A DNA stretch of 64,000 bases from Actinopolymorpha singaporensis (GCF_900104745.1 NZ_LT629732.1:4017981-4081980), one strand, 5' to 3'. Positions 1 through 12,512 are shown, numbered from the stretch's first letter. The notes: a model not told the origin generated them from the letters alone. Program-made: numbers and translations.

Positions 1-3000
1 CGCCGCCGCTGACCCAGGTCGGCGCACCCATGGGCGGACGCGTCTTCGTCGTCACCGTGGACGGCCGGCTGATGTCGCGGGTGGAGAACGACGTGCACGT
101 CGGCTGGGTGGACCACGGCCGGCCGCCAGACGCCACCATCAACTCAGACCCTGTGGGCGTCCGCGACCTGCACACGTTCGTGACCGGCGGCAACGGCGCC
201 CTCTACGAGTGCGGCTGGGACGGCGAACGCTGGCACTGGATCTCCCACGGCACACCGCCCGGCACCACGATCGGTTGGGGGTTCGGGCCCGCCACCAGCG
301 CGTGGGACTCCCGGCCCGTCAGCGGCGGGCTGGCGCAGACCGGGACGTTCGACAGCGTGTGGTGCGTCGGCACCAACGGTGTGCTGTACGAGCGCAAGGC
401 CGCCGGTGGCGGCTGGGTCTGGGTGACCCACGGCACGCCGCCGGGCACCCTGTGCCAGAGCACCCCGTCCGTGCTCAGCTGGTGGCGGCTCGCCCTCAGG
501 GACTCCGAGGGCAGGCTGCAGGAGTACCGCAACTCCGGCAACGGCTGGGTGTGGACGAGCCACGGCAAGCCGTCGACGTACGTCTGGGTCACCGGCAGGA
601 TCGCCGAGTTCGGCGCCTACCTCGCCGCGATGGCCACCGACGGGAAGCTCTACCTGACGATGCGGGTCATCCTGATGGGTGACATGTGGATCGCGCAGTC
701 GCCGCCGCAGACCCCGGGGGTGTTGCTCGGACGGGCGCCCGACGGTTCGCTCCTGGTCAAGTCCACCGCGCAGACCATCATGGCGTGGTCCCCGAGTGGG
801 GGCTGGCAGACACCGAGCGGGCCGCCGCCGACCGACCCCGCGTGGGGCTTGCGGGCGGTCGTCGCCGGCGCCGACGTGTACGGCGTCGGCCAGTCCAGGC
901 TGGTACGTCTGCTCCGGGGCGGCGCACCCACCTGGCAGGACCTCGGCCAGCCCGTGTTCGGCGGGCGTGGCAACCCCGACGTCAGTCCGTTCTCGCACAT
1001 CCGGTGGCGGCCGCGGCTCGGCTTCATGTCCAACCTCGTGGTCGGGCACGTCGACAACCCTGGCGGCGTCAACGCGGCGTACGTGCGGTTCGGCCGCGAC
1101 GTCGGCTTCGACGGCGAGGTACGCGGCGGGTGGGAGATGAAGCCGACGCTGCCCCACCGCGTCGGGGACCCCACGCAGGGCTTCGCGCTCGCGGTCGCCG
1201 ACCTCGACGGGAACTCCGGGCGTCCGGACCTGCTGCAGTTCTGGATCGAGGAGATCCCGGGTTACGGCAACTTCGGCAAGTGGCGGATCGGCCGCAACCT
1301 CGACGCTGCCGGGAATCCCGCCTCCTGGACCGACGAGCGCCGGATGCCGACGCCGATGTCGACGTTCTACGCCCCCAGCGGCGCGCTGAGCATCAGCTAC
1401 CGCGTGGAGAACGGCACGGCCACCCTTGCCGACCTTGACGGCGACGGACGGCAGGAACTCGTCGTCGTCTACGTCAGCGGCGCGCCGGCCGACCGCCGCC
1501 TGTATCTGCGGATCGGCTGGCGCATCAACCCCGACTCCGGTGCCGCCGAGGGCGGATGGTCGGAGTCGGTGGAGGTGCCCTGGGAAACCCGTACCGCCGC
1601 GACCGCGCCGCCGGTCGTCGGCATGGGGGTGTCCGTCGACGATCTCAACGGCGACCTTCGCCCAGAACTCACGGTGCTGCTGCTGGAACAGGTCGGCGGG
1701 GCGGTGCGTGCGTCGTACCGGATCGGCTGGCAGCTGAACGCCCGCGGCAAGGTGACCGGCGGCTGGAGCCCGATCAAACAGATCCCCGGCAGCTTCGGCG
1801 CGAGTGTCGCGGGGGCGGGCATCGCGGTCGCCGACGTGAGCGGCTCCGCCCAGCCGGACCTCGTGGTCTTCCACCTGGAGAACCCGGAAATGGAGAACCG
1901 CGCCTACTACCGGATCGGCTGGGACTGCAACGCGGCCGGCGACCCGGCACGGTGGGGCCCGGCCACCCGGATCCAGGCCGACGGCTGGTTCGGCTGGGAG
2001 AACCAGGGGGCGAGCATCGCCGTCGCCGACCTGGACAACGCCCTGCTCGGACAGAAGCGGCAGATGGCGACCCGGTTCCGCAGCGCCACCCTCGCGAACC
2101 TCACCGCGGTGCATCGGTCGCAGGAGGTCGCCGCCGCCGACGACGAGCAGGCGCTGGCGCTCGGCCGGATCGCCGGTGACGTGCGGCAGGCGCTCCTTCC
2201 CGATGTCACGGTGACCGCCCGGGTCACCTCCCGGCTCACGGGCGTCGACCTCGCGGACGCGGAGCTGACCGACCCGCTCGGCCAGCTGCTGGCGCCACCG
2301 CGGTTCGGCCAACCGATGTCGGAGCTGCTCGCCGAGTTGGGGCAGGAGCACCTGCTGCCCGGGGCCGGGAACGTACCGCTGGACACGGTCACGTTGCTGC
2401 GAGCCAACCCGGCGTTCGTGGAGGCGTTCCTCGTGGGCGCCAACCACGAGCTCGGCCGTGAACTGCTGTGGAGGGAGTTCCCGACCGACCGGAGGGCGAC
2501 TGCGTTCCGGGAGTTCTGGGACTCCCGCGGCGCGGACGGGACCACGGGGGACACGGCGGACATCCCGCCGGTCGCGCAGTGGCCGGGGTCCGCGCACCTC
2601 GGTCAGGTGGCGACGACCGGCGCCGGCAACGGTGCCGTCCTGCTCGTCCGTGGTGAGGTCGTACGCCGGTTCCCTTCGCTCGGCCTGCACGCTCGTCGAG
2701 CGCTGCCGCCGGCGGTGCCCGGCGGCAGCGCCCGCCTCGGCAGTGAACGCCAGGAGCCGGCCTTCCAGGGAATGCTGGAACCCGACATCCTCTTCGTCGG
2801 CTTTCCCTTCACCGTCGAGCAGGCGCGTGGCGGCGCGGGCGACCCGGGCTGGTTCTTCGTCTTCGAGGAACAACCCAGTGCTCCGAGGTTCGGCATGGAC
2901 GTACCTCCGGACAAGGACCCCGGCTACGGCACCGCGCCGGCCACCTGGCGCGACCTCAGCTGGGCCGCGGTCGTAGACGACCAGCAGGCACTCGACCACC

Positions 3001-3473
3001 TCGGACACGTGCCGGTGCTGCACGCGCCGTTCGGCACGCCCGAACGCCCGCTGGCGTCCGACTCCGAGGCGCCGCCGGTGACGTGGGGCCACAACTCGGC
3101 CCACATGGCGCACATCCACCTGCAGCAGCCGGTGCGGGTGGCCTACCACGCGACCGCGCTGCTGCCGCCCGGCGTGGGCGACGGGTGGCGGATCACGCAC
3201 GTGCGTACGCGCACCGCCGGCGACCCACAGACACGGATACGCGCGGTCGCGGGTCGCTACCCCGACGGCACGTGGTGGCAGGCGAGCGTGGACGAGGTGT
3301 TGGCCGCGATCGCTCGCCGTGAACGGTTCTACGTCGAGGAACCCACCGGAGATCCGGTCGACGTGGTGGTTTCGCACACCCACCTCGGCCGCTCCTACCT
3401 GCGGACCCGCGCCGACGGCGACGCACCCAACAACCTCCTTTCCCTCCCACCGATCCCGGCGGACATCTCATGA
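1..3473 (+). CDS. Giant beta-propeller / FG-GAP repeat protein of unknown function (5' end outside window)
   Basis: The reading frame is open back to base 3, so the ATG at 30 is probably internal and the gene starts upstream. The N-terminal ~330 residues carry repeats of the type W-x-W-x-(S/T/D)-H-G-x-P, as in tectonin/PLL-like propellers. Residues ~330-680 contain FG-GAP/VCBS calcium-loop repeats ([36 protein letters not shown]). The last ~450 residues form a separate module with [20 protein letters not shown], which I associate from memory with a recurring family of large uncharacterised bacterial proteins. No signal peptide can be judged. The stop overlaps the next start (ATGA), so they are translationally coupled. 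A surface-binding or particle-decorating role is inference only. Confidence 0.75.
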   Translation, partial: PPLTQVGAPMGGRVFVVTVDGRLMSRVENDVHVGWVDHGRPPDATINSDPVGVRDLHTFVTGGNGALYECGWDGERWHWISHGTPPGTTIGWGFGPATSAWDSRPVSGGLAQTGTFDSVWCVGTNGVLYERKAAGGGWVWVTHGTPPGTLCQSTPSVLSWWRLALRDSEGRLQEYRNSGNGWVWTSHGKPSTYVWVTGRIAEFGAYLAAMATDGKLYLTMRVILMGDMWIAQSPPQTPGVLLGRAPDGSLLVKSTAQTIMAWSPSGGWQTPSGPPPTDPAWGLRAVVAGADVYGVGQSRLVRLLRGGAPTWQDLGQPVFGGRGNPDVSPFSHIRWRPRLGFMSNLVVGHVDNPGGVNAAYVRFGRDVGFDGEVRGGWEMKPTLPHRVGDPTQGFALAVADLDGNSGRPDLLQFWIEEIPGYGNFGKWRIGRNLDAAGNPASWTDERRMPTPMSTFYAPSGALSISYRVENGTATLADLDGDGRQELVVVYVSGAPADRRLYLRIGWRINPDSGAAEGGWSESVEVPWETRTAATAPPVVGMGVSVDDLNGDLRPELTVLLLEQVGGAVRASYRIGWQLNARGKVTGGWSPIKQIPGSFGASVAGAGIAVADVSGSAQPDLVVFHLENPEMENRAYYRIGWDCNAAGDPARWGPATRIQADGWFGWENQGASIAVADLDNALLGQKRQMATRFRSATLANLTAVHRSQEVAAADDEQALALGRIAGDVRQALLPDVTVTARVTSRLTGVDLADAELTDPLGQLLAPPRFGQPMSELLAELGQEHLLPGAGNVPLDTVTLLRANPAFVEAFLVGANHELGRELLWREFPTDRRATAFREFWDSRGADGTTGDTADIPPVAQWPGSAHLGQVATTGAGNGAVLLVRGEVVRRFPSLGLHARRALPPAVPGGSARLGSERQEPAFQGMLEPDILFVGFPFTVEQARGGAGDPGWFFVFEEQPSAPRFGMDVPPDKDPGYGTAPATWRDLSWAAVVDDQQALDHLGHVPVLHAPFGTPERPLASDSEAPPVTWGHNSAHMAHIHLQQPVRVAYHATALLPPGVGDGWRITHVRTRTAGDPQTRIRAVAGRYPDGTWWQASVDEVLAAIARRERFYVEEPTGDPVDVVVSHTHLGRSYLRTRADGDAPNNLLSLPPIPADIS

Positions 3474-6400
3474 GCGACCCTGGCGCCACCGACCCCTGGA
3501 CCCTCTCGACCGCCTGGCCGGTGCTGTTGTTGCCGGTGCGTCTCGAGACCAGGTTCACCCCGAGCGAGTTGCTGCTCCGGGTGTATCCGGACGACCTGCA
3601 CGTCGACAGCCACGAACGCGACCTCACCGCCGACGAGGCGGACTGGGCGCGCCGCTACTGGACCACGGTGTGGACGGCCGGTGCCGACACCGGTGTGGAG
3701 GACGCCGCCTGGGCGGAGCTCGCCACGCGGTTCGGCGCGGAGCGGGCGGCCTGGATCGCGCGGGTGACCGAGCCGACGAACCCCGGCGATCGGCCCGCGC
3801 CCGGCACCGACCCGGGCCAGGCGCCGCGGCCGGCCATCCCGGACGTGTCCCTGCGAACCACGACCTGGACACGGCGGGCCACCGCCGGGTGCCTGCCGTC
3901 TCGCTGGTACGTCGTCGCCTATCCACTCGGCCCGGCCGCACCGGTCGTTCGGGTGGTCGGCGGGGACATCCCGGCGAGTCTGGCCGTCGGACCCGATCCC
4001 AACCCTGCCTCGGACCCGACCACGACCGCGACCGCGACCGCCGAGCCTGGTGTGGATCCGCGTACGCAACCGCCGGTTGACGACGCGATCCGCTGGCTCG
4101 TCGACTTCGACCAGGCCGAGGCCGTGGGCATGGGCATCCGGTTGCCCCGACCGGCCGGCGGGTACGCCCGCATCTTCGTGTACGGCGTGCGCGAGGACGC
4201 CACGGACCCCGCCACCGGGCGACCGGTGGCGTCCACCAGGGCACTCGCGGACCTGATCACCGCGCAGTACCACACCCGCGGTCTGGGATACGTACCGCCC
4301 GGTGCGGCGACCAACAACACCGAGACGACCTCGTCCGCGTACAGCCGCAACGATCCCGCGCACGCGGCGGCGTACCAGGTGCGTTTGTCCGTAGGGCAAC
4401 CCGACGGGGACGACCGGGGCGGCACCAATTCGCACGTTCTCGCCGCCGCCTTGGGGCTCGACCTGGCTGAGCCGCCCGTTCCGCCGGACGGGGAACCCGG
4501 AACGCCCCCGCCGCCCGCGCCACGGCCGGGCAGCGCCACGCCGCTGCGTCGTGCGCGCGGCGGCGACGGCACCGACGACGTCACCGCCAGGGCGATGGTC
4601 ACCGCGCTGTGGGGGACGACCTGGGGGTACTTCCTCAGCCAACTGACCGCCGGACGGTTCTCCGACGCCGCCGTGCGCGGAGCGCGGCAGCACGCGATGG
4701 ACTACCTGCGGCCCAACGGTCCGGTGCCCCCTCTGCGGATCGGGTCCCAGCCCTACGGCATCCTGCCCATCCTGCCGTTACGGCGCTGGGCCGACGTGGA
4801 GGGAAGCGCGATCAGACGGCGTCGCCTGGACCCGGCCGTGGTCGGGTTCCTGGGCCGGGTGCGGCAGTTGGTCTTCGAGCCTGCCGTGGCCGACACCCAG
4901 GCGGTGCCGAGGATCAGGCCGGACGACACCCGACCGGACCTGACCCTCGTGCGCTTGCTGGCGATGTCGCCGCTGGCTCGCCGGCTGTTCGGCCGCAACG
5001 CGCTCGGGGCGGAATACGTCGCCTACCTGTGGCGGTTCGCAGAACTCGGGCTGCGGCAGGAGTGGCGGACCGAACTCGCCGCCGGAGCCGCCGCGCTCGG
5101 GCAACGGCTCGGGCTCACTCCGTTCGACGTCCGGGTGACGCAGCTCGTCCATGCCCGCGAGTCGTACCCGCTCGATCTGCCCTGGGTAGGTGCGGACGGC
5201 GCAGAGCCGTCGGCGTACCTGCGCAACCTCACCGCGGCCGTCCGCACGGCGGAGTGGCTGCGCGACGCCGTCGACGTGGTTGCACCTGAGCGCACGCCGC
5301 TGCTGTACCGGCTGCTGCGCCAGTCGCTGCTCGCGGAGTACGTCATCGCCGCCGACCGCATTCTCGGCACGCCTCTCGCGGAGCGGGCGGAGGCCGAGCT
5401 CGTCGACGTCGTCCCTGGCACCGACACGCCGACCGCGTGGCGCAGGCTGCAGCGTCAGCGGCCCGGGACGACCCAGCCCGTGGGGGCGTACCTCGCCGGA
5501 CAGGAGTCCACCCGCGACGTCGACGCAGCCGACCTGTGGGAGGCGCGCTCGGCGATCACCGCACTGGTGAACGTCCCGGCCCGCGATCTCGAACGAACGA
5601 TGGCGCAGACTCTCGACGCCGCATCGCACCGCCTGGACGCCTGGATCACCTCGCTGGCCACCAAACGGCTGGCCTGGCTACGCCGGCCCGCCGGCGGACA
5701 GCCCACCGGCGTGCACGTGGGCGGGTTCGGCTGGGTGACCGACGTACGCCCTCGTCCCACCCGGCCGGTCGTTCCGGCGGGCGAACTGCCGCCGAACGAG
5801 CCCGGACCGCTCACCCGGATTCCCGACTCGCCCGGATTCGTGCACGCGCCCTCGCTGGCGCAAGCCACCACCGCGGCGGTCCTTCGGTCGGGGCACCGTG
5901 CCCACGGAGAGGACCCCACCGGGCCGCTCGCGGTCTCCCTGCCTTCGGACCGGGTACGCACCGCAGCCTGGATCCTCGACGGCGTACGCCAGGGCCAGCC
6001 GCTCGGCGCCCTGCTGGGTTACCGGTTCGAACGCGCCGTCCAGGATCACCCGCTGCCGGCGCTCGCGGCCCACATCGATCGCTTTCGCGCGATCGCGCCG
6101 CTGCGGGGCTCGGCAGTCGACTCCGAGGGACAGGTCAGCGAAGCCGTCACCACGACGTCGGTCGTCGACGGCTTGGCGTTGCACCGGCTTCGCAAGGCGG
6201 GCCGCCTGGACCTGGTTCGCGACGTCGGCGTACCCGCGAACCAGACCGACCAGATCGCCGCACTCGTCCAGGTGCTCGACGACCTGGACGACGCTGTCGA
6301 CTCCGTGGCGGACGCGCTGCTGGTCGAGGGCGTGCACCAAGCCGTCCTCGGTAATCCGCTGCGAGCGGGGGCAACTCTGGACGCGCTCGGCCGCGGTGAG

Positions 6401-7957
6401 GCGCCGCCACCCGAGCTGGAGTCGGTCCGTACGCCGCGGACCGGTGTCGCGCTGACCCACCGAGTCCTGACCGTCCTGCCCGCCGCGTCGTGTGCGGACC
6501 GAACCCGGTGGCCGGTCGACGCTACCGCGCAGGCACGCGCTGTCGCCTCCCCGGAGGCCGACGCGTGGATGTCCAGCCTGCTGCCTGCGTCGACGCGTGT
6601 CCGCGTCCGGGTGCGCGTGGACGCCGGGGCAGGAGACGGGGGGAGTGAGGCGGCGAGCATCGTGGAGTTCCCGCTGAGTGAACTCGACCTTTCCGCCCTC
6701 GACGTGGCCGCGCTCTCGGTCGGAGCCGGCGCACCGGCCGGGTGCGATCTGGAACGGCTGCTGCTACTCCGTGCCGCGGACCGACCGGACGTTCCGCACG
6801 GAGCTCGGCTCACCCTGCTCGCCGACCGGGCACCGGAGTGGGGAAGCGACGTTCTCGGGCTGCCGGAACTGCTCGAGGCCGCCACTGCCGCACGTGATCT
6901 GGTGAGTTCGGCTCGGCCGCTCGCCGCCTCTGACCTCGACCTGCCGGAGTCCGTCGCCTCTGCCGGCGGGCAGGCCGAGGAGAGCGAGGCCGTCGACGAG
7001 TTCGCCACCCGGGCGGAGGCTGTCCGAGCACTCACCGACACCGCGCTCGCAGCCCTGCGCGTCCCCGGACAGCGACGGGACGGCCTGCGACGCGCAGCTC
7101 TGCTCGGCATCCCCGGGGTGCTGCCGGCACCGTGGGCAGCAGATGCCGAGTTGGGCGCCCTCGCGTCCTCGGCCACCACCGAACTAGGCCGCCGGATCCA
7201 GGAAGCTGACATCGCGGAGTCCGGCCGGGACGTCCTGTCCGCTCTGATCGGTAGGCAGGTGCCCCTGCTCGGCAGTTTCACCCCGCCCAACGGCGTGGCG
7301 CTCGAACAGGTGCTCGCCCGCAGCGCCGAACTCCAGGACGGCGACCCGACGGCGGCCACAGCCTGGCTCACCTCGGTGGGCCGCGTCCGCCGAGGCGTCG
7401 ACCGGCTGGTCACCAGCGTCGGCTACGCGGAGGCGCTGGGCGCCGGCGACACTCTCGGGCTGCGTGTCGCCCAACTGCCGTACGCACCGGGTGACCGTTG
7501 GCTCGGCCTTCGGTTCGAGGGGCCGCGGGTGGCAGGAAGCCGTGTCTCCCTGCTCGTGCACGCACCGCTCGCCGATCCGTGGTCCGGCCTGGTGGGCATG
7601 GATTCCGGTCTCACCGGGTTCGTCGTGGACGAGTGGGCGGAGGTCCTTCCGGCCGCTGCGGAGACCACCGGCATCGCACTGAGCGTGGACAGCCCGAACG
7701 CCGCGCCGCCGAACACGATGCTGTTGGCCGTACCACCGGACGGACGGGCCACGTGGGATCCGGACATCCTCGGGGAGACGGTCGAGGAGGCGCTTGCCCT
7801 GGCCCAGCTGCGGGCCGTCGACCTGGAGGCCCTGCATCCCACCAACCCCGACGCCCTCACCGACGTCGGACAGCTCCTGCCCGCGGCCGTACTCCCGATG
7901 AACGTGGTCCGCACCGACGCGACCGCGACCGACTTCTCCCGCACCTTGGCGAGGTGA
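3470..7957 (+). CDS. Very large conserved hypothetical protein (1495 aa)
   Basis: The ATG at 3470 overlaps the preceding stop. There is no signal peptide or clear membrane segment. Near the N-terminus is [14 protein letters not shown] followed by [16 protein letters not shown], a signature I associate from memory with a family of uncharacterised giant proteins that occur beside the partner encoded at 7961. The middle contains a glycine/proline-rich linker (residues ~335-365) and [18 protein letters not shown]. No catalytic motif is recognised. The size, the coupling to its neighbours and the lack of export signals suggest a structural component of a multiprotein assembly. This is inference; the function is unknown. 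Confidence 0.7.
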   Translation: MSDPGATDPWTLSTAWPVLLLPVRLETRFTPSELLLRVYPDDLHVDSHERDLTADEADWARRYWTTVWTAGADTGVEDAAWAELATRFGAERAAWIARVTEPTNPGDRPAPGTDPGQAPRPAIPDVSLRTTTWTRRATAGCLPSRWYVVAYPLGPAAPVVRVVGGDIPASLAVGPDPNPASDPTTTATATAEPGVDPRTQPPVDDAIRWLVDFDQAEAVGMGIRLPRPAGGYARIFVYGVREDATDPATGRPVASTRALADLITAQYHTRGLGYVPPGAATNNTETTSSAYSRNDPAHAAAYQVRLSVGQPDGDDRGGTNSHVLAAALGLDLAEPPVPPDGEPGTPPPPAPRPGSATPLRRARGGDGTDDVTARAMVTALWGTTWGYFLSQLTAGRFSDAAVRGARQHAMDYLRPNGPVPPLRIGSQPYGILPILPLRRWADVEGSAIRRRRLDPAVVGFLGRVRQLVFEPAVADTQAVPRIRPDDTRPDLTLVRLLAMSPLARRLFGRNALGAEYVAYLWRFAELGLRQEWRTELAAGAAALGQRLGLTPFDVRVTQLVHARESYPLDLPWVGADGAEPSAYLRNLTAAVRTAEWLRDAVDVVAPERTPLLYRLLRQSLLAEYVIAADRILGTPLAERAEAELVDVVPGTDTPTAWRRLQRQRPGTTQPVGAYLAGQESTRDVDAADLWEARSAITALVNVPARDLERTMAQTLDAASHRLDAWITSLATKRLAWLRRPAGGQPTGVHVGGFGWVTDVRPRPTRPVVPAGELPPNEPGPLTRIPDSPGFVHAPSLAQATTAAVLRSGHRAHGEDPTGPLAVSLPSDRVRTAAWILDGVRQGQPLGALLGYRFERAVQDHPLPALAAHIDRFRAIAPLRGSAVDSEGQVSEAVTTTSVVDGLALHRLRKAGRLDLVRDVGVPANQTDQIAALVQVLDDLDDAVDSVADALLVEGVHQAVLGNPLRAGATLDALGRGEAPPPELESVRTPRTGVALTHRVLTVLPAASCADRTRWPVDATAQARAVASPEADAWMSSLLPASTRVRVRVRVDAGAGDGGSEAASIVEFPLSELDLSALDVAALSVGAGAPAGCDLERLLLLRAADRPDVPHGARLTLLADRAPEWGSDVLGLPELLEAATAARDLVSSARPLAASDLDLPESVASAGGQAEESEAVDEFATRAEAVRALTDTALAALRVPGQRRDGLRRAALLGIPGVLPAPWAADAELGALASSATTELGRRIQEADIAESGRDVLSALIGRQVPLLGSFTPPNGVALEQVLARSAELQDGDPTAATAWLTSVGRVRRGVDRLVTSVGYAEALGAGDTLGLRVAQLPYAPGDRWLGLRFEGPRVAGSRVSLLVHAPLADPWSGLVGMDSGLTGFVVDEWAEVLPAAAETTGIALSVDSPNAAPPNTMLLAVPPDGRATWDPDILGETVEEALALAQLRAVDLEALHPTNPDALTDVGQLLPAAVLPMNVVRTDATATDFSRTLAR

Positions 7958-7960
7958 CCC

Positions 7961-9655
7961 ATGTCATCCATCACCACCTGGACCCGGATCGAGCCACGGG
8001 CCCGTGCCGGCGACATGCGCCCGGCGCTGGAGGCACAGGTACACGACCCGCTGTGGACGCTGGCGCGGCAGTGGCAGTTCGGGGAGTTCCTCGGCGACGA
8101 CGCCGGGTCGCCCGTCTGGGTTCGGGTCCGCGCCACCTCCGACCGCGTCACCAGGTTCCGTCCCGGTGCCGACCTCGTCGCCGAGGACTACGACGGCGCC
8201 ACGCCGCTGGAGGTCCTGGTCGAGCGGGAGGAGCCGGCACCGGACCTGCGTGCAGCCGCCGAAGCCGGGCAGCACTTCCTGCGTATGCTGGCCGCCGCCG
8301 GGTTGACCGGCGCGGTGGCTGACGCCATCGTGGCCGCGTACCCGCTCCGGGCGGACGAGGCGCTGCTCGGTCCCCTCCTCGACGCCGCCGCCCGCCGTTA
8401 CCTGGCGGTGGTCTCGGGTCGCGTCCCCGACGGAGCCGCCCTGGCGAACGCGCTGGGAGCGACGCTGCCGGACGGCCTGCCCGAGTGGGGGCTGCAGGGC
8501 GCGGACGCCGAGACCGCCCGGCAGGTCGCGGTGCGCTGGCTCGCGTGGGCGACGTCCCGGCTGGCGACCGTCCCGCCGGAGCGGTCCGCGTGGAAGCCCG
8601 CCCGCATGGAGTACGAGTTCGCCGTGGGCGCAGACCGCGGCGGGCAGCAGGTCACCCTCGGCGCACCCGCGTACGACGGGGGCCGCCTGGACTGGCACTC
8701 GTTCGTCGTCGACGACAAGGCAACCCCGCTGCAGGCGCCGGCCGACCGAACAGAACTCGTCCGCACTGTCCTGCCCGCGCCGGCGTTCTTCGCCGGGATG
8801 CCCTCTCGGCGTTACTGGGAGTTCGAGGACGCCCGAGTGAACTTCGGCGGGATCGAGACCGCGCCGGAGGATCTCGCCCGCATGCTGCTGGTGGAGTTCG
8901 CCACGGTGTACGCCAACGACTGGTACGTCGTGCCCGTCGACGTTCCGGTCGGCTCGCTGACGAGCGTCACCTCTGTCGTCGTCGCGGACACCTTCGGCGA
9001 ACAGTGCCTGGTGCCCGGACAGGGCGATGGCAAGGGCGACGCCGGATGGTCACTGTTCCAGCTCAGCGCCTCGGGAGGAGGCGCGGCGGAGGCGGGCCTG
9101 TTCGTCGCGCCGGTGCTCGCCCAGACGCTCGAGAGCGACCCGCTGGAGGAGGTGGCGTTCGCCCGTGACGAGGGTGCTAACCAGGCATGGGCGATCGAAC
9201 GCAAGGTCACCAACGCCGTCGGTCGCACCCTCGACCGGGCCGAGGCCGCGGCTGCCCCGGCCTTCGACGGAACCGGCGGAACCGCTGTCATCGACGGTGA
9301 CGGCACCGACCCGGCAAGGCTGCACTACCGGCTGATGACCGACGTACCCGAGCACTGGATCCCGCTGCTGCCGGTGGAGGTACGGCCGGGCGTCAACCAC
9401 CTGCGACGCGCCACCCTCAGTCGCACCGGACCGGACGGCCGACCGGTCCCGCTGAACCCGCTCGGCCGACTGCTGCGTCCGGGCGAACCGCTCGAACTAC
9501 CCGAGGAGGAGGTTCCGTCCGAGGGGGCCGTGGTCACCCGCACCACGCAGTACGCCAGATGGGTCGGTGGGGAGTCCTACTTCTGGGTCGGCCGCGGCAG
9601 GCGGGCCGGACGCGGACAGAGTTCCAGCGGCCTGCGCTTCGACACCATCGACTGA
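7961..9655 (+). CDS. Conserved hypothetical protein (564 aa), partner of the 1495-aa protein
   Basis: The ATG follows the previous stop by three bases, so it belongs to the same operon. The N-terminus holds a distinctive block (VHDPLWTLARQWQFGEFLGD, then DDAGSPVWV) that looks like the hallmark of one conserved family. There is no signal peptide, membrane helix or recognisable catalytic motif. The C-terminus ends in a tryptophan/glycine-rich stretch (TQYARWVGGESYFWVGRGRR). It probably works in a stable complex with the two large upstream products, because the three genes are overlapped or nearly so. No known function is asserted. Confidence 0.7.
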   Translation: MSSITTWTRIEPRARAGDMRPALEAQVHDPLWTLARQWQFGEFLGDDAGSPVWVRVRATSDRVTRFRPGADLVAEDYDGATPLEVLVEREEPAPDLRAAAEAGQHFLRMLAAAGLTGAVADAIVAAYPLRADEALLGPLLDAAARRYLAVVSGRVPDGAALANALGATLPDGLPEWGLQGADAETARQVAVRWLAWATSRLATVPPERSAWKPARMEYEFAVGADRGGQQVTLGAPAYDGGRLDWHSFVVDDKATPLQAPADRTELVRTVLPAPAFFAGMPSRRYWEFEDARVNFGGIETAPEDLARMLLVEFATVYANDWYVVPVDVPVGSLTSVTSVVVADTFGEQCLVPGQGDGKGDAGWSLFQLSASGGGAAEAGLFVAPVLAQTLESDPLEEVAFARDEGANQAWAIERKVTNAVGRTLDRAEAAAAPAFDGTGGTAVIDGDGTDPARLHYRLMTDVPEHWIPLLPVEVRPGVNHLRRATLSRTGPDGRPVPLNPLGRLLRPGEPLELPEEEVPSEGAVVTRTTQYARWVGGESYFWVGRGRRAGRGQSSSGLRFDTID

Positions 9656-9722
9656 CGTCGCCGTACACGGACCAAGACCGTGTGGGCACCGCGCCGTACA
9701 CGAGTGACACCTGGGGGAAGGC

Positions 9723-12512
9723 ATGGGGACGGTAGCTTCGGCCGCTGGCCTGGCGGCGACGATGCGACTGCGCCGCCGACAGCGGGAGGCGTGGCAGGAC
9801 GGACCGGCGGTCGGCTCGGAGGAGGTGAAGGCCTACACAGCTCGGCTGGCGGACTATCTCGTCTGGATCGACCGCATGGAAGGAAGCTCGCCCACCCGCG
9901 AGGACTTCCGGCGGAACGTCCTCAATCTGCGGCGGCTGGCCTACAGCAGGTTCACCAAGGGGGCCGGCGCGAAGTTCGACGTTCTGTTCGACACCGAGAA
10001 ACTGGCCGCACCGCTCACCACCAAGGACGTGTCGGCGACGACGCTCGACCGCCTCTACTCGACCGGCAACATCATGACGGGGTCGCCGTTCGCTCCCTAC
10101 TCCGGATTCGAGCAAGCGCCGGTTGACACCAGTCATCTGTTCGTCGGAATCGACTTCGCGTTCAACCGGCGGGAGTTCAACACCTGGCGGATGGTCGCGA
10201 CGATGCTGGACCCCTCTCTGGGTAAGGTGTTCGACACCGGTATCCAGGGACTCGTCACCTGGGTGGGTGACCTCGCCTCATGGTTCGTCGAGTGGAACTC
10301 CGAGCGCATCAAGGCGGAGGCGGCCGGTACGCCGTGGACGGCGGCGCAGAGTGAGGAACACCGCAAGTCGGTGCTGGTGCGGAAGATGTCGCTGCAGGAC
10401 CTGCTCAGCGATCTCGACGCGCAGGTACTCGCCGCACACGCGGTGAGCACTCCGAGCATCGTCAGCGTGGGCGCACTCCTGCGCGGGTACTACCTCGACC
10501 CGCCGGTGGCGGGAACGCCCCACGTCAGTACGCGGTTCGCGTCGTTCGTGAAGGCCGCCCAACCACCCATCCCGCACACCGAGTCCGGCTCCACGGTCAC
10601 GCTGGACGCCAAGGCCGCGGAGTCGGTGGCCCAGGCCGTCACCCTGGTGGCCTGGTTGTTCCTGCTCATCGAACGCCGCGGCACGAAGGGGATCAAGGGA
10701 GCCGCCGAGTCGGCGCTCGCGGACGTGACCGCCCAGGCGGCTGTGGTCCGGTCGATGGCCGACGACTTCGTCGCGTTCCTCACCGCCGCGCTCACCGGAG
10801 GAGCGCCCTCCTGGCCGAGCGACCACCTCTACGCCCTGCAGACGAGGTACGGCGGCTTCTATCTCCAGCCAGGTGACTCCGATGCCACGAAGAAGTACGG
10901 CGGTGCCGTCCGGGCCGGCGATCCGGGCGGCCACGTGGAGAAGCTGCACGACGACCTGGTCCTCGTCGGCTTCACCTGCCTGCCGGCCAAGGGGACAGCC
11001 GCGTACCGCGAGTACGGGCGGTCCACGCAGTGGGCCGTTCGGCACCTCCAGGGGTACGCCGGCACCGAAGGGGTGGCCGGCGTACTGGAGCCGCTCACCG
11101 GCCCGCACGCCGCCGACCCGTTGTTCCATCTGCACAACCCACGCAGGTACTGGGGGCCGGTGCACGGCCTGCTCGACCCGGAGACCGCCACGGTCCTTGC
11201 CCGATGGGTGACCGACACGACCGCCCGCCGAGGTACGGCCCCCGGTGTCACCGAGCGGGTCAAGGTCGCCGACCGGCTGCACTGTCCGGTGGTGATGGAG
11301 TCGTGGAAGTGGAACACCGCCAGCGCGCCGACGACGTTCGTCAAGGACCGGATCTGGTTGCGCGACGATCCGGCCGTCGGGGACGCCGTCTGGGCCCGAG
11401 ACGCCTCGATGTACTACGACATCCCTGCCAACCGCGTGGTCGCTCCCGTCGACGGCGTGGCGGCCGGTTCGATGGCGAGTGTCCCGGGCATGGGGCAGGG
11501 CCCGATCAGCCGCTCGTACAAGCCGAACTCCCTGTGGTCGCCGGACACCCGTGTCGACCCGGTGCGGCTCACCGGTGCGGCGATCGATCCCGCGACCGAC
11601 GTGGCGCGTGCCAGCACCTACCGCGTCGTCGCAGCGGTCGCAGCGCTGGAGTGCGGGTCGTACCTCGACTCGATGAACGGCTGGGACAGCGCGGTGGTCT
11701 CGCTCGGGGTGGCGCACTGGACCATCTGGCCGGCGCACCACACGGGGGAGCTGTTCGCCCTGCTGGCGTACCTGCGAATGAAGTACCCGGCGGTCTACGA
11801 ACGCTATCTCGGCGTCTTCGGCGTCTATCCCGCCTACCCGTGGCCGCAGACCTGGCCCAATCCGATGTGGGACCCGGGTGCGCGCAAGTACGTCTGTGCG
11901 CCGGTGCTCTACGGCCTGCCCGGAGGTGGCGGGAGCTACCAGCGTGATGTCGCCGTGCCCGTCACCGAGGCGGACGACTTCGAACGCTTCCGGGACTGGC
12001 ACTGGTGGTACCGCTTCCTGATGATGTGCCGGAACAGCCCGGAGCTCTGGCGGTGTGAATGGGACATGGCCCGCACGCGTATCCGGGACATACTTCGCAC
12101 GCCGTGGGCGAAAGCCGTGGGGACGAACGTACCCACCGTTCCCGACGGCAGTGGTGGAACCCGTCCGGCGACCTTCGGCGACGTCTTCACCTGCGAGCAC
12201 GCGGTCGCGCTCGTGTACCGCTACCACGTGAACTTCCCCAACCCGATCATCTCCTCAGGCCGGGCCGGAACCAAGATGGCCGACACCATCGCGGGCGCGA
12301 ACCTCGCCAGCATGGACACCACGACCTGGGGTGACGCGGAGCAGACGAAGATCGTCGCGGCGCTCCGTGTGAACTATCCCGCCAGTTTCGCCGACGTCGG
12401 CACCGCCTGGGACCACTGGAGCGATCCGGCGCTCGGTGCCGACGGAAGCCTGCGGGAAGGCCACGGGTCGTTCGTTCTGGACGACACCGAGCTTCCGCTG
12501 CCGATGTCCTGA
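9723..12512 (+). CDS. Large hypothetical protein with an internal peptidoglycan-binding-like segment (929 aa)
   Basis: The start ATG is preceded by a good ribosome site (gggggaag). The ~330 N-terminal residues look mostly helical. Around residues 400-500 lies a segment resembling a PG_binding_1 fold: VEKLHDDLVLVGF, then a tyrosine-rich stretch, STQWAVRHLQGYA and finally YWGPVHGLLDPETATVLARW. The C-terminal half is rich in Trp, Tyr and Pro and has no recognised motif. No signal peptide is seen. Together with the amidase directly downstream, the putative cell-wall-binding segment suggests a role at the peptidoglycan. The exact function is unknown. Confidence 0.65.
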   Translation: MGTVASAAGLAATMRLRRRQREAWQDGPAVGSEEVKAYTARLADYLVWIDRMEGSSPTREDFRRNVLNLRRLAYSRFTKGAGAKFDVLFDTEKLAAPLTTKDVSATTLDRLYSTGNIMTGSPFAPYSGFEQAPVDTSHLFVGIDFAFNRREFNTWRMVATMLDPSLGKVFDTGIQGLVTWVGDLASWFVEWNSERIKAEAAGTPWTAAQSEEHRKSVLVRKMSLQDLLSDLDAQVLAAHAVSTPSIVSVGALLRGYYLDPPVAGTPHVSTRFASFVKAAQPPIPHTESGSTVTLDAKAAESVAQAVTLVAWLFLLIERRGTKGIKGAAESALADVTAQAAVVRSMADDFVAFLTAALTGGAPSWPSDHLYALQTRYGGFYLQPGDSDATKKYGGAVRAGDPGGHVEKLHDDLVLVGFTCLPAKGTAAYREYGRSTQWAVRHLQGYAGTEGVAGVLEPLTGPHAADPLFHLHNPRRYWGPVHGLLDPETATVLARWVTDTTARRGTAPGVTERVKVADRLHCPVVMESWKWNTASAPTTFVKDRIWLRDDPAVGDAVWARDASMYYDIPANRVVAPVDGVAAGSMASVPGMGQGPISRSYKPNSLWSPDTRVDPVRLTGAAIDPATDVARASTYRVVAAVAALECGSYLDSMNGWDSAVVSLGVAHWTIWPAHHTGELFALLAYLRMKYPAVYERYLGVFGVYPAYPWPQTWPNPMWDPGARKYVCAPVLYGLPGGGGSYQRDVAVPVTEADDFERFRDWHWWYRFLMMCRNSPELWRCEWDMARTRIRDILRTPWAKAVGTNVPTVPDGSGGTRPATFGDVFTCEHAVALVYRYHVNFPNPIISSGRAGTKMADTIAGANLASMDTTTWGDAEQTKIVAALRVNYPASFADVGTAWDHWSDPALGADGSLREGHGSFVLDDTELPLPMS

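Noticed and set aside
144-3383. 1079-residue open frame on the minus strand
   Set aside because: It is antisense to the propeller/FG-GAP gene, Arg/Val/Pro-rich, and has no motif. It arises from GC bias in the real gene's codons.
9660-9690. Small hairpin (acacgg ... ccgtgt) after the 564-aa protein gene
   Set aside because: The stem is only six base pairs with a seven-base loop, too weak to call a terminator within what looks like one operon.
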